DNA of 7,575 nucleotides from Actinomycetes bacterium (lineage in GTDB: Bacteria; Actinomycetota; Actinomycetes; Mycobacteriales; Mycobacteriaceae). Location of the stretch: assembly GCA_023415515.1 (NCBI GenBank), contig JAEZKH010000224.1:1-7575 (forward strand), read 5' to 3'. This document shows, piece after piece, positions 1 to 5,826 of this stretch. The notes under the pieces were generated by a model. That model was not told where the DNA came from. It saw only the letters and a list, made by a program, of their open reading frames with translations, and ran no database searches. Numbering within the stretch: position 1 is the stretch's first letter; each line of letters starts with the position of its first letter. Position numbers and translations under genes: made by a program.

Positions 1-171
1 GAGCAGGTCGGCGGCCTGGGTGATCACCTCGTCGGGGGCGTCGGCCGCGCGGGCGTGGTCCTGCAGGACGCGGACGGCTTCGATGAACCGCCCATAGTCG
101 GGTCCGCCGCGCGTGGTCGGTTCCGGCGGGTTGAACCCGCCACCGGCATGCGATTCGAGGTGGGTGGCCAC
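1..171 (-). CDS. Probable PaaI-family thioesterase, N-terminal fragment
   Basis: The first 57 codons of a gene that continues past the left edge. The visible protein begins MATHLESHAGGGFNPPEP and continues with GPDYGRFIEAVRVLQDHARA. This resembles, from memory, the N-terminal extension of mycobacterial hotdog-fold (PaaI-type) acyl-CoA thioesterases, which hydrolyse acyl-CoA thioesters in the cytoplasm. The catalytic hotdog domain would lie outside the window, so the family call rests on the leader alone. The start is well fixed: the GTG at 171-169 is the only plausible start after an in-frame TAG at 207-205. A TACGGT box sits six bases upstream, and GGTGGG could act as a weak ribosome binding site. 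It lies downstream of the unknown protein at 284-904 in the same direction, 112 bases apart. I am sure this is coding; the product is moderately supported. Confidence 0.6.
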   Translation of the reverse strand, partial: MATHLESHAGGGFNPPEPTTRGGPDYGRFIEAVRVLQDHARAADAPDEVITQAADLL

Positions 172-177
172 CCGCCC

Positions 178-183
178 ACCGTA
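178..183 (-). promoter_or_regulatory. Candidate leaderless -10 box (TACGGT)
   Basis: Reading the minus strand, TACGGT is followed by six bases and then the GTG start of the thioesterase-like gene. TANNNT about six to seven bases before a start codon is the usual arrangement of mycobacterial leaderless promoters, where transcription begins at the start codon. No convincing -35 box is visible. The same hexamer occurs at the same relative place before the aldo/keto reductase gene. The site is inferred from pattern only. Confidence 0.4.
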
Positions 184-283
184 TTGGTGTCGGCGGATGG
201 CGGCCTACCCGGTGTCGTCGCCGAGCACTCCTCGAACCAGGGGCGACGCCGGCAGCACAGAGCATCCCGGACCTCCAGGCGGC

Positions 284-904
284 TCACGGGTTGCGGGTCA
301 TCGGCGAGGCAACGTCGATCGTCGTCGTCACCGCGACGATCTGCGGTGATGCGGGCGCCGACGAGAACCCGAAACTCACTGCAGGTTGCAGCGGTGCGAG
401 GCCGCCGAAGGGCACGCTGCGGTAGTGCCCGTCGATTCCGGTGACGCGGCGTGACCGTCGCGCGCCGTAGTACTCGGTGCGGCCACTGCCCGCCGTGCCG
501 TACGTGCGCACCCCTGACACCATGCGCGCGGCAACCGGGTCGATCGCGCGCAACCATCGCGGCGATGTCGCCAGCCGAGGCGGCACGAGACGAAGAAGTC
601 GGTCGACGGGGGCCGGCCCGCCGATGTCGATCCTGGCGTCGAAGGTCTCGCTTGTCACCGTGAGACGATCTGCGCCGAGGCAGGCAGCCAACTCGCCGAC
701 TTCGACCCTGTCGAACCGGTAGGTGGTAGCGACGAAATCTGCGATCGACTCGTCGGGCGCCAACAGGATGCGTTCGTCGTCGGCGGTCTGCAGCATCACG
801 TCGGCGAACGCGCCCATGGGCGAGTCGGCCCAGACCCCGACGACGATCCGCAGGCCCGATGCGGTGCCTGCGCCCGCGATGTGGCCGGTGAATACCAGCC
901 GCAC
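284..904 (-). CDS. Conserved actinobacterial protein of unknown function (206 aa)
   Basis: A soluble-looking 206-residue protein whose function I do not recognise. It has no signal peptide or membrane segment. Motifs that look family-specific are WADSPMGAFADVM at residues 25-37, ILLAPDESIADFVATTY at 46-62, a Trp/Arg/Pro-rich central segment around 107-135, EYYGARR at 144-150 and SFGFSSAP at 177-184. From memory, similar proteins occur in mycobacteria and other actinobacteria as uncharacterised ORFs. The GTG start at 904-902 is chosen because it begins two bases after the aldo/keto reductase stop and has GGAAAG just upstream, inside the end of that gene. The tight spacing implies co-transcription and translational coupling, so it may act alongside that reductase. 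The same frame runs further upstream, but antisense-free coding there belongs to the reductase in another frame. The gene is well supported; the function is unknown. Confidence 0.8.
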   Translation of the reverse strand: MRLVFTGHIAGAGTASGLRIVVGVWADSPMGAFADVMLQTADDERILLAPDESIADFVATTYRFDRVEVGELAACLGADRLTVTSETFDARIDIGGPAPVDRLLRLVPPRLATSPRWLRAIDPVAARMVSGVRTYGTAGSGRTEYYGARRSRRVTGIDGHYRSVPFGGLAPLQPAVSFGFSSAPASPQIVAVTTTIDVASPMTRNP

Positions 905-906
905 CG

Positions 907-1779
907 CTAGCTTTCCGCTCCGGCCTTGCTCAGCGTCTCGAATTCGTCGTCGTCGAGTTCGATCTCGGCGGCGGCGACGTTCTGCTCGAGGTGGCTCACC
1001 TTCGACGTGCCGGGAATCGGCAACATGACGGGTGAGCGCTTGAGGAGCCAGGCCAGTGCCAGCTGGGACGCGGTGGCGCCGTGTTCCGCCGCGATGCGCT
1101 GCAGCGGGCCGTCTGGAGCCGCCAGCGGTCCGGCGGCCAGCGGGAACCACGGAATGAAGCCCAGCCCCTTGGCTTCGCACGCGTCGAGCACCGGTTCGGC
1201 CGTGCGGGCGGTCAGGTTGTACATGTTCTGCACCGACACGATCGGCGCGATCTTCTGGGCCGCCTCCAACTGGTCGACGTCGACTTCCGACAGGCCGATG
1301 TGGCGGATCTTGCCCTCCTGCTGGAGCGCCGCGAGTTCCCCGATCTGGTCTTCCAGTGGGAACTTGTCGTCGATGCGGTGCAGCTGGAACAGGTCGATCC
1401 GGTCGACGCCCAGATGTCTCAGGCTGAGTTCGACTTCCTGGCGCAGGTATTCGGGGAAGCCAAGGGGTGTCCAGGCGTCGGGCCCGACGCGCAACAGCCC
1501 CGCCTTGGTGGCGATGACGAGACCGTCGGGGTACGGCGCGAGTGCCTCGCGGATCAGCGGCTCTGACACGTAGGGCCCGTACGAGTTGGCGGTGTCGATG
1601 AAGTTGACGCCGAGGTCCACCGCGCGACGCAGAACCCGGATGCATTCATCGCGGTCGTGGGGTGGACCCCAGACGCCCTTTCCGGTGATGCGCATGGCGC
1701 CGAAGCCGAGGCGGTTGACCGGGAGATCCCCGCCGAGGTCGAACGATCCCGCGGCTTGAGCGACGGTTGAAGTGGTCAC
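907..1779 (-). CDS. Aldo/keto reductase
   Basis: A 290-residue NADPH-dependent oxidoreductase of the aldo/keto reductase superfamily (TIM barrel), expected to reduce aldehydes or ketones in the cytoplasm. The family's catalytic tetrad is visible: Asp62 and Tyr67 in NFIDTANSYGP, Lys92 in VIATKAG and His134 in LFQLHRID. The N-terminal strand NRLGFGAMR (22-30) and the C-terminal cofactor motif LPIPGTSKVSHLEQNV (253-268) are also present. The length is normal for the short bacterial AKRs, and the physiological substrate cannot be read from sequence. I chose the GTG at 1779-1777 because a TACGGT box sits seven bases upstream and the family N-terminus follows directly; the reading frame runs on to 1884, but the added residues look non-coding. 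It diverges from the DUF1990 gene and is tightly followed by the unknown gene at 284-904. Confidence 0.93.
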   Translation of the reverse strand: MTTSTVAQAAGSFDLGGDLPVNRLGFGAMRITGKGVWGPPHDRDECIRVLRRAVDLGVNFIDTANSYGPYVSEPLIREALAPYPDGLVIATKAGLLRVGPDAWTPLGFPEYLRQEVELSLRHLGVDRIDLFQLHRIDDKFPLEDQIGELAALQQEGKIRHIGLSEVDVDQLEAAQKIAPIVSVQNMYNLTARTAEPVLDACEAKGLGFIPWFPLAAGPLAAPDGPLQRIAAEHGATASQLALAWLLKRSPVMLPIPGTSKVSHLEQNVAAAEIELDDDEFETLSKAGAES

Positions 1780-1786
1780 GACGAAA

Positions 1787-1792
1787 ACCGTA
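1787..1792 (-). promoter_or_regulatory. Candidate leaderless -10 box of the aldo/keto reductase
   Basis: On the minus strand TACGGT is followed by seven bases (TTTCGTC) and the GTG start of the reductase. This matches the TANNNT-to-start spacing of mycobacterial leaderless transcripts, and there is no Shine-Dalgarno sequence in between. The box lies in the 38-base divergent gap, so transcription of the reductase and of the DUF1990 gene could affect each other. Pattern-based inference. Confidence 0.45.
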
Positions 1793-1817
1793 CGCCGAAA
1801 GATGACATGGTGGCTGG

Positions 1818-2315
1818 GTGAAGCTGACCGATCTGGCGCCGTTGGCGCTGACCTACAGCGAGGTCGGGGCGACGACCGGCCCACTGCCCGATGACTACCA
1901 CCATGTCCGCAGGTCGGCCGTGATCGGCCGGGGACGCGACCGCTTCGATGAAGCCGCCGGGAAGGTCATGCGCTGGGGCATGTTGCGCGGCGCAGGCGTG
2001 CGGGTGGAGGCGACGACCGAGATCGCCGAGGTCGGCTCGGAGGTACTGGTCGGAATCGGCCCGGTGCGCGCACCCTGCCGCGTGGTCTATGTGATCGACG
2101 AGGACGACCACCGCGGATTCGCCTACGGGACGCTGCCGGGGCACCCCGAGTCCGGCGAGGAGATGTTCGCGGTGCGATACGACCGGGCCACCGACGCGGT
2201 GTACGCCGAGGTCGTCGCGTTCTCCCGGCACGCGACCTGGTGGAGCAGGTTGGGCGCCCCGGTCACCGCGCTGCTGCAGAAGATGATCACCTCGCGTTAC
2301 CTCGGCGCGCTCTAG
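1818..2315 (+). CDS. DUF1990 family protein
   Basis: A 165-residue protein that matches the DUF1990 family (Pfam PF09348) along its whole length. Visible signatures are LTYSEVGATTG near the N-terminus, the central GFAYGTLPGHPESGEEMF (residues 96-113), and the C-terminal FSRHATWWSRLGAPVTALLQ. There is no signal peptide or membrane helix. The biochemical role of the family is, to my knowledge, not established. The GTG start at 1818 is the only good choice: the nearby ATG at 1807 meets a stop after four codons, and the family N-terminus begins right at this GTG. GGTGG just upstream is a weak ribosome binding site. It is divergent from the aldo/keto reductase and precedes the GAF-ANTAR gene on the same strand by about 90 bases. 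Family confident, role unknown. Confidence 0.9.
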   Translation: MKLTDLAPLALTYSEVGATTGPLPDDYHHVRRSAVIGRGRDRFDEAAGKVMRWGMLRGAGVRVEATTEIAEVGSEVLVGIGPVRAPCRVVYVIDEDDHRGFAYGTLPGHPESGEEMFAVRYDRATDAVYAEVVAFSRHATWWSRLGAPVTALLQKMITSRYLGAL

Positions 2316-2376
2316 CAGGGCTTTCTGCGGCGTTGTCAATCCGACCGCCATCTGGCTGACGCCCGCGTTAGCCTTT

Positions 2377-2404
2377 GTTCCAACGAAGCTCGACGATCGG
2401 ATAT
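2377..2404 (+). promoter_or_regulatory. Possible stress-type (SigF/SigB-like) promoter before the GAF-ANTAR gene
   Basis: GTTCC at 2377-2381 and GGATAT at 2399-2404 are separated by 17 bases. This resembles, imperfectly, the mycobacterial SigF consensus (GTTT, 15-17 bases, GGGTAT). GGATAT ends five bases before the GTG at 2410, so a transcript from it could be leaderless. No ribosome binding site is visible in the gap, which fits that idea. Both boxes deviate from consensus, so this is a weak call. Confidence 0.3.
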
Positions 2405-2409
2405 TGCTG

Positions 2410-3117
2410 GTGACTGACCCTGTGGAAGTTGATGCCACCCATCGGCGCATCGCGCAGTTGGTGCAGGACCTTTACGGCAGACCCGACGCGGACTCCGACA
2501 CCGTGATCGCCGAGTTGGCCGAGCACGCGGCGGTCGAGATACCCGGGGCGCAGTACGCAGGCGTCACGGTCACCCACAACGGCAAACACATCGACACCCC
2601 GGCCGCGACGCACAAGTGGCCGGTGCTGCTCGATGAGATCCAGCAACGCCACCGCCAAGGCCCGTGCCTGTCCGCGGCGTGGGAAGAGAAGACCATTCAC
2701 CTGGCGAACATGGAGACCGACGAGCGGTTTCCGCTCTACGCCCGGGATGCGTTGGCCGAGACGCCGATTCGTTCGGTGATGGCCTTCCAGCTGTGGATCG
2801 CGGGAGAGACGATGGGTGCGCTCAACGTCTACGCCGAAACTCCAAACGCGTTCACCGAGGAGACCAAGGCGATCGGCCTGGTGTTCGCCGCGCACTCCTC
2901 GGTCGCCTGGAACGCCGCGCGCCGTGACGAACAGTTCAAGAAAGCGCTCGCGAGCCGTGACGTCATCGGACAGGCCAAGGGCATGCTGATGGAGCGCTAC
3001 GGCATCAACGCCATTCAGGCCTTCGACCTGTTGCGCAAGCTGTCACAGGATTCGAACACGCCGCTGATCCAGATCGCCGCCGACCTCGTCGAAAAGCAGC
3101 AGTCCTCGATCGAATAG
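2410..3117 (+). CDS. GAF and ANTAR domain regulator
   Basis: A 235-residue cytoplasmic regulator with two domains. An N-terminal GAF sensor domain spans roughly residues 12-170, including WPVLLDEIQQRHRQGPCLSA (70-89) and SVMAFQLWIAGETMGALNVY (122-141). A C-terminal ANTAR domain spans roughly 175-228, with the hallmark SRDVIGQAKGMLMERYGI (182-199) and AFDLLRKLSQDSN (204-216). ANTAR domains are known to bind paired hexaloop hairpins in nascent RNA and to promote antitermination. The ligand of this GAF domain is unknown. I place the start at GTG 2410 (MTDPVEVDATHRR); a TTG at 2404 would add only two residues. There is no Shine-Dalgarno motif, so the mRNA may be leaderless. The holin-like and DUF3618 genes follow closely and probably share the transcript. 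A candidate ANTAR-type hairpin pair overlaps the stop codon. Confidence 0.92.
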   Translation: MTDPVEVDATHRRIAQLVQDLYGRPDADSDTVIAELAEHAAVEIPGAQYAGVTVTHNGKHIDTPAATHKWPVLLDEIQQRHRQGPCLSAAWEEKTIHLANMETDERFPLYARDALAETPIRSVMAFQLWIAGETMGALNVYAETPNAFTEETKAIGLVFAAHSSVAWNAARRDEQFKKALASRDVIGQAKGMLMERYGINAIQAFDLLRKLSQDSNTPLIQIAADLVEKQQSSIE

Positions 3118-3144
3118 CGTGTTTCGTGCCCGTCATGCCGGGCA
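3111..3144 (+). other. Two adjacent small hairpins with six-base loops, possible ANTAR target
   Basis: The first hairpin pairs CGAA (3111-3114) with TTCG (3123-3126), has a T-T mismatch, and closes a six-base loop AGCGTG (3116-3121). The second follows immediately: TGCCCG (3127-3132) pairs with CGGGCA (3139-3144) around a six-base loop TCATGC. ANTAR targets are two neighbouring hairpins with hexaloops carrying A at loop position 1 and G at position 4. The first loop satisfies this; the second does not, and the first stem is short. The element overlaps the ANTAR gene's stop codon and lies just before the holin-like start, where no ribosome binding site is seen. Suggestive only. Confidence 0.3.
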
Positions 3145-3156
3145 ACCCAGAAACGC

Positions 3157-3558
3157 ATGAGTGTGGAATCCAAATCGCCGACCGATGCCTCCATCGGCGA
3201 GCTGATGAGCCAACTGTCCGCGCAGACGTCGCGGCTCGTGCGCGACGAGATGCGTCTGGCGCAGAAGGAGTTGCAGCAGTCGGCCAGACACGCGGGCATC
3301 GGTGCCGGGCTGATCAGCGTCGCGGGCGTGTTGGCGCTGGTCGGATTCCTGACCTTGGTCGCGGCCGCGGTTGCCGCGCTGGCGCTCGTGCTGCCGGTCT
3401 GGGCGGCCGCTGTGATAGTTGCCGTCGTCCTGTTCGCCGTCGCGGGCATTGCGGCGTTGTTCAGCCGCAAACAGGCCGCCGAGATCGCTCCCCCGTCGCA
3501 GGAGAGCGTCGAGAGCATCAAGGCCGACATCCAGGAAGTGAAGGAAGCACGTCAATGA
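3157..3558 (+). CDS. Holin-like two-helix membrane protein (phage holin family / DUF1469, YqjE-like)
   Basis: A 133-residue small membrane protein matching the actinobacterial holin-X/DUF1469 type (PF07332), which also includes E. coli YqjE. An amphipathic N-terminus contains IGELMSQLSAQTSRLVRDEM (13-32), typical of the family. Two hydrophobic helices follow at about 48-75 and 80-104, then a charged tail ending ADIQEVKEARQ. Despite the name there is no phage context here, and lysis activity should not be assumed; YqjE-type proteins are chromosomal inner-membrane proteins. The ATG at 3157 fits the family N-terminus, but no Shine-Dalgarno motif precedes it; instead a GC-rich hairpin lies 12 bases upstream. 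Its TGA overlaps the ATG of the DUF3618 gene. It probably belongs to one operon with the GAF-ANTAR gene, 39 bases upstream. Confidence 0.88.
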   Translation: MSVESKSPTDASIGELMSQLSAQTSRLVRDEMRLAQKELQQSARHAGIGAGLISVAGVLALVGFLTLVAAAVAALALVLPVWAAAVIVAVVLFAVAGIAALFSRKQAAEIAPPSQESVESIKADIQEVKEARQ

Positions 3559-3860
3559 GCCAGCCAGAGCCCGTCCGCCCGGAACCCGGGCCCGACGCAG
3601 GGATCGACGAGATCCGGACCGACATCGAGGAGACCCGCAAGGAACTCGGCGAAACGGTTCACGAGTTGTCGGCCAAGCTCGACGTCAAGCAGCGCACCAA
3701 GGACAAGGCGGCCGAGACCAAGGAAACCGTCGTCGCCAAAGCCCACGCCGTACAGCACGCGACCATCGACGACGGCCGGGCCAGGATCACCGTGCCCGCC
3801 GCGGCCGCCGCGATCGTCGGTGTCGCGGCGCTGATCTGGCTGCTGCGGCGCCGCCGCTGA
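3555..3860 (+). CDS. DUF3618 protein with C-terminal membrane anchor
   Basis: A 101-residue protein of the DUF3618 family (PF12277). The family core is IDEIRTDIEETRKELGETVH (17-36), followed by ELSAKLDVKQRTKDK. A long charged, probably helical stretch runs to about residue 75. A single hydrophobic helix (about 79-96) and the basic tail LLRRRR follow. The layout resembles E. coli YqjD/ElaB (soluble helical N-terminus, C-terminal anchor), which tether ribosomes to the inner membrane in stationary phase; that analogy is mine and untested. The ATG at 3555 is fixed by the ATGA overlap with the holin-like stop and a GAAGGAAG ribosome binding site. An in-frame upstream extension exists but lies over the holin-like gene in another frame. 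The gene is convergent with the SDR gene, with only four bases between the two stops. Confidence 0.9.
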   Translation: MSQPEPVRPEPGPDAGIDEIRTDIEETRKELGETVHELSAKLDVKQRTKDKAAETKETVVAKAHAVQHATIDDGRARITVPAAAAAIVGVAALIWLLRRRR

Positions 3861-3864
3861 AACG

Positions 3865-4602
3865 CTAGGCCTTGTTGGGCACGGCGGTGACCAGCCCGCC
3901 GTCCATGATGAACTCGCTGCCGGTCGCATATGACGACTCGTCGCTGGCCAGAAACACGATGAACGTCGCGACTTCCTCGGGCTCGGCGGGTCTTCCCATC
4001 GGGATGGTCACCATGTCCTCGGGCAGGTGTGCCGTCATCGGCGTCTTGATGAAGCCCGGATGCACCGAATTGACCCGAATGTTCTTGGGCGCCAACTCCA
4101 GTGCCGCCGATTTGGCCAGTCCGCGAACAGCCCATTTCGATGCCACGTAGGGATGCACGAACGGGGCGCCGCGCAGGCCCTCGATCGACGAGACGTTGAT
4201 GATCGATCCGCCGCCCGCGTCGATCATGGGTTGGACGGCTGCGCGCATGCCGAGGAAGGTGCCGGTGAGGTTGACGTCGAGTACCCTCTGCCATTCGCCG
4301 AGGTCGAACTTCTTCAGCGGGCCCAGCGCGACGATCCCTGCGTTGTTCACCAGCACGTTGAGTAGGCCGAACTCTTCGACGGCGGTGTCGACCGCGGCCT
4401 GCCACTGGTCGGGTTGGGTGACGTCGAGGTGTACGTAGCGGGCGCTGTCGCCGATGTCGGCCGCCAGTGCCCGCCCTTCGTCGTCGAGGATGTCGCCGAT
4501 CACGACCTTGCCGCCTTCGCCGACGAGCATGCGGGCATGCGCGGCGCCCATGCCTCGCGCGCCGCCGCTGATGAGGGCAACCTTGCCGTCGACGCGTCCC
4601 AT
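3865..4602 (-). CDS. Short-chain dehydrogenase/reductase, FabG3-like
   Basis: A 245-residue classical SDR, an NAD(H)-dependent alcohol/ketone oxidoreductase. The cofactor motif SGGARGMG is at 12-19, and Asp37 after the second strand (GDILD) points to NAD(H) rather than NADP(H). NNAG is at 86-89. The active site is Asn111, Ser139, Tyr152 and Lys156 (YVASK). The C-terminal DESSYATGSEFIMDGG is typical. From memory the sequence closely resembles M. tuberculosis Rv2002 (FabG3, a 3-alpha/20-beta-hydroxysteroid dehydrogenase), including GDILD, YVHLDVTQP and NVSSIEGL, but it ends shortly after the GG motif without the longer Rv2002 tail. Mycobacteria have many paralogues, so I give no symbol. The ATG at 4602 has GGAG upstream. 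It lies 30 bases after the DAP-dehydrogenase-like gene and probably shares its promoter; a shared substrate pathway is plausible but not shown. Confidence 0.94.
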   Translation of the reverse strand: MGRVDGKVALISGGARGMGAAHARMLVGEGGKVVIGDILDDEGRALAADIGDSARYVHLDVTQPDQWQAAVDTAVEEFGLLNVLVNNAGIVALGPLKKFDLGEWQRVLDVNLTGTFLGMRAAVQPMIDAGGGSIINVSSIEGLRGAPFVHPYVASKWAVRGLAKSAALELAPKNIRVNSVHPGFIKTPMTAHLPEDMVTIPMGRPAEPEEVATFIVFLASDESSYATGSEFIMDGGLVTAVPNKA

Positions 4603-4632
4603 GCGGTGTTCTCCTTTGTGTTGTGTCGCAGC

Positions 4633-5709
4633 CTATTTGGCGTCGAATAGTCCCATGCCGGTGATGAGCGGCAAATCGAGGGTCGTCCTGATTCCCGGCG
4701 GCGCGGCGACCACCGCGGGGATCGCGTTGACCACCCTGCCTGCGCCCGCGGCGATCGCAGCGTAATTGTGATCGCCCTTGCGGCTGGTCGGGCAGATGTC
4801 GACGGTGTAGGACGGTTCGCCCACGATCTCGACCTTGTACGAGCCGCCGGGCTGGGCGGGCTGTGGCCACTCCGGGCAGAGGTCCTCGCGCAGGCGTGTC
4901 ACGTGGTCGATGACGATCGCGGGCTTGCCCTTGACCATGCCGACGATCTCGAACCGCAATGCGGCCTGGGTGCCCTCGGCAATGTGGCCGACGGCGACAT
5001 CGAACGACTCCGGCGCCGGTATCCGGATACACGAGTCCTTGATCTCGTCGACCTCGATGCCGAACCCGGCTGACAGCTGCCGAATCGTTGTGCCCCAAGC
5101 CATCCCGAGCACCCCGGGTTGCAACAGCATCGGCGTCTCGTCGAGCTTCCAGCCGAAACCCATCACGTCGAACATCACGGTCGCACCGTCATAGGTCGCG
5201 TAGTCGGCGATCTCCATGCACCGCACCTGGTCGATGCGCTGACAGGTGCTCGCGATGGCGAAGGGGATCAGATCGTTGGCGAATCCGGGGTCGACGCCCG
5301 AGATGAAGAGGCTCGAATTGCCCTGTTGGGCAGCCTGTTCCATCGGCGCGATGTACTTGTCGGGCATCACGCCCCACGGGTACTGGAACACGCCGGGTGA
5401 CGTCCCGACGACGTTGACGCCTGCAGACAGGATGCGCAGGACGTCGGTGACGGCCTCGGGAATCCGGTTGTCGCCCATCGCGCAGTACACAGCGCAGTCG
5501 GGTCCGGTCGCCAGCAGGGCGTCCAGATCGTTGGTCGCCACAACGCCCGTTGCCGCGTCGAGACCGGCCAACTCCCCCGCGTCCCGGCCGACCTTCGCCG
5601 CCGAGGAGACCCAGACACCGGTCAGTTCGAAGCGGGGATCGTTGATCAGGTGTCCGAGAGCGATGCTTCCGACGTTGCCGGTGCCGATGTGTGCGACGCG
5701 GATCGCCAT
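4633..5709 (-). CDS. DAP-dehydrogenase / dihydrodipicolinate reductase-like oxidoreductase
   Basis: A 358-residue NAD(P)-dependent oxidoreductase with an N-terminal Rossmann fold (IGTGNVG, residues 8-14) and the C-terminal domain seen in 2,4-diaminopentanoate dehydrogenase and native amine dehydrogenases. Other visible landmarks are VNVVGTSPGVFQYPWG (98-113) and ISGVDPGFANDLIPF (136-150), the latter being a family hallmark. It is often annotated 'dihydrodipicolinate reductase', but it is much longer than DapB and unlikely to make lysine. The characterised amine dehydrogenases use a glutamate near position 100-105; residues 98-116 here contain no acidic residue, so the chemistry may differ. 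The ATG at 5709 is supported by AGGAGG five bases upstream. It is the first gene of an operon with the SDR. A palindromic operator overlaps its likely promoter, so it is probably repressed by a TetR-type regulator encoded elsewhere. Confidence 0.88.
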   Translation of the reverse strand: MAIRVAHIGTGNVGSIALGHLINDPRFELTGVWVSSAAKVGRDAGELAGLDAATGVVATNDLDALLATGPDCAVYCAMGDNRIPEAVTDVLRILSAGVNVVGTSPGVFQYPWGVMPDKYIAPMEQAAQQGNSSLFISGVDPGFANDLIPFAIASTCQRIDQVRCMEIADYATYDGATVMFDVMGFGWKLDETPMLLQPGVLGMAWGTTIRQLSAGFGIEVDEIKDSCIRIPAPESFDVAVGHIAEGTQAALRFEIVGMVKGKPAIVIDHVTRLREDLCPEWPQPAQPGGSYKVEIVGEPSYTVDICPTSRKGDHNYAAIAAGAGRVVNAIPAVVAAPPGIRTTLDLPLITGMGLFDAK

Positions 5710-5732
5710 TGATGCCTCCTCATGGCCGCAGC

Positions 5733-5746
5733 TGGACAGCTGTCCA
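5733..5746. promoter_or_regulatory. Perfect 14-bp palindrome, probable repressor operator
   Basis: TGGACAGCTGTCCA is a perfect dyad lying 24 bases upstream of the DAP-dehydrogenase-like start codon. It abuts and overlaps by one base the likely -10 box, covering the expected transcription start. Short uninterrupted palindromes in this position are typical of TetR-family operators; bound repressor would block initiation. No TetR gene is in the window. The central 12 bases recur exactly at 5840-5851. Confidence 0.6.
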
Positions 5747-5775
5747 ACTTATCGGATGCGACCCGAGGGGAACAA
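5746..5775 (-). promoter_or_regulatory. Likely promoter of the oxidoreductase-SDR operon
   Basis: On the minus strand TTGTTC (5775-5770) and TAAGTT (5751-5746) are separated by 18 bases. TAAGTT fits the mycobacterial TANNNT -10 consensus; TTGTTC shares TTG with the -35 consensus. Transcription would start near 5739, inside the palindrome, giving a leader of about 30 bases that carries the AGGAGG ribosome binding site. Confidence 0.45.
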
Positions 5776-5826
5776 GGCAGCTCATGCCGCCTTCGCAGAA
5801 GATCAGGGGTGCGCGTCGGCCGGGAT

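Noticed and set aside
172..283. Possible tiny gene between the unknown protein and the thioesterase
   Set aside because: A GGAGG precedes an ATG near 264, but that frame runs through the thioesterase gene as Arg/Pro-rich shadow and no other short frame is convincing.
24..557. 177-codon minus-strand open frame
   Set aside because: Low-complexity Arg/Pro composition; it overlaps two better supported genes on the same strand in other frames.
1081..1566. 161-codon plus-strand open frame opposite the aldo/keto reductase
   Set aside because: Antisense shadow of a GC-rich gene with no recognisable domain and no ribosome binding site.
905..1645. Upstream part of the long minus-strand frame ending at 284
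   Set aside because: It is Arg/Pro-rich shadow of the aldo/keto reductase, which carries clear catalytic motifs in another frame. Only the part from 904 down looks like a protein.
2315..2328. Small hairpin GCAG / CTGC with a six-base loop after the DUF1990 stop
   Set aside because: Four base pairs only, and the loop GGCTTT lacks the ANTAR A1/G4 pattern; no terminator strength.
3126..3554. In-frame N-terminal extension of the DUF3618 protein
   Set aside because: Arg-rich, non-protein-like sequence lying over the holin-like gene; the ATGA overlap and ribosome binding site fix the start at 3555.
3157..3558. Prophage remnant suggested by the holin-like gene
   Set aside because: No endolysin, integrase, attachment site or other phage gene nearby; the family is widespread as ordinary chromosomal membrane proteins.
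3881..3902. Hairpin ACGGCGG / CCGCCGT with an eight-base loop after the DUF3618 stop
   Set aside because: It could be a terminator for the plus-strand operon, but it lies inside the SDR coding region, has no T-tract, and such stems are common by chance in GC-rich DNA.
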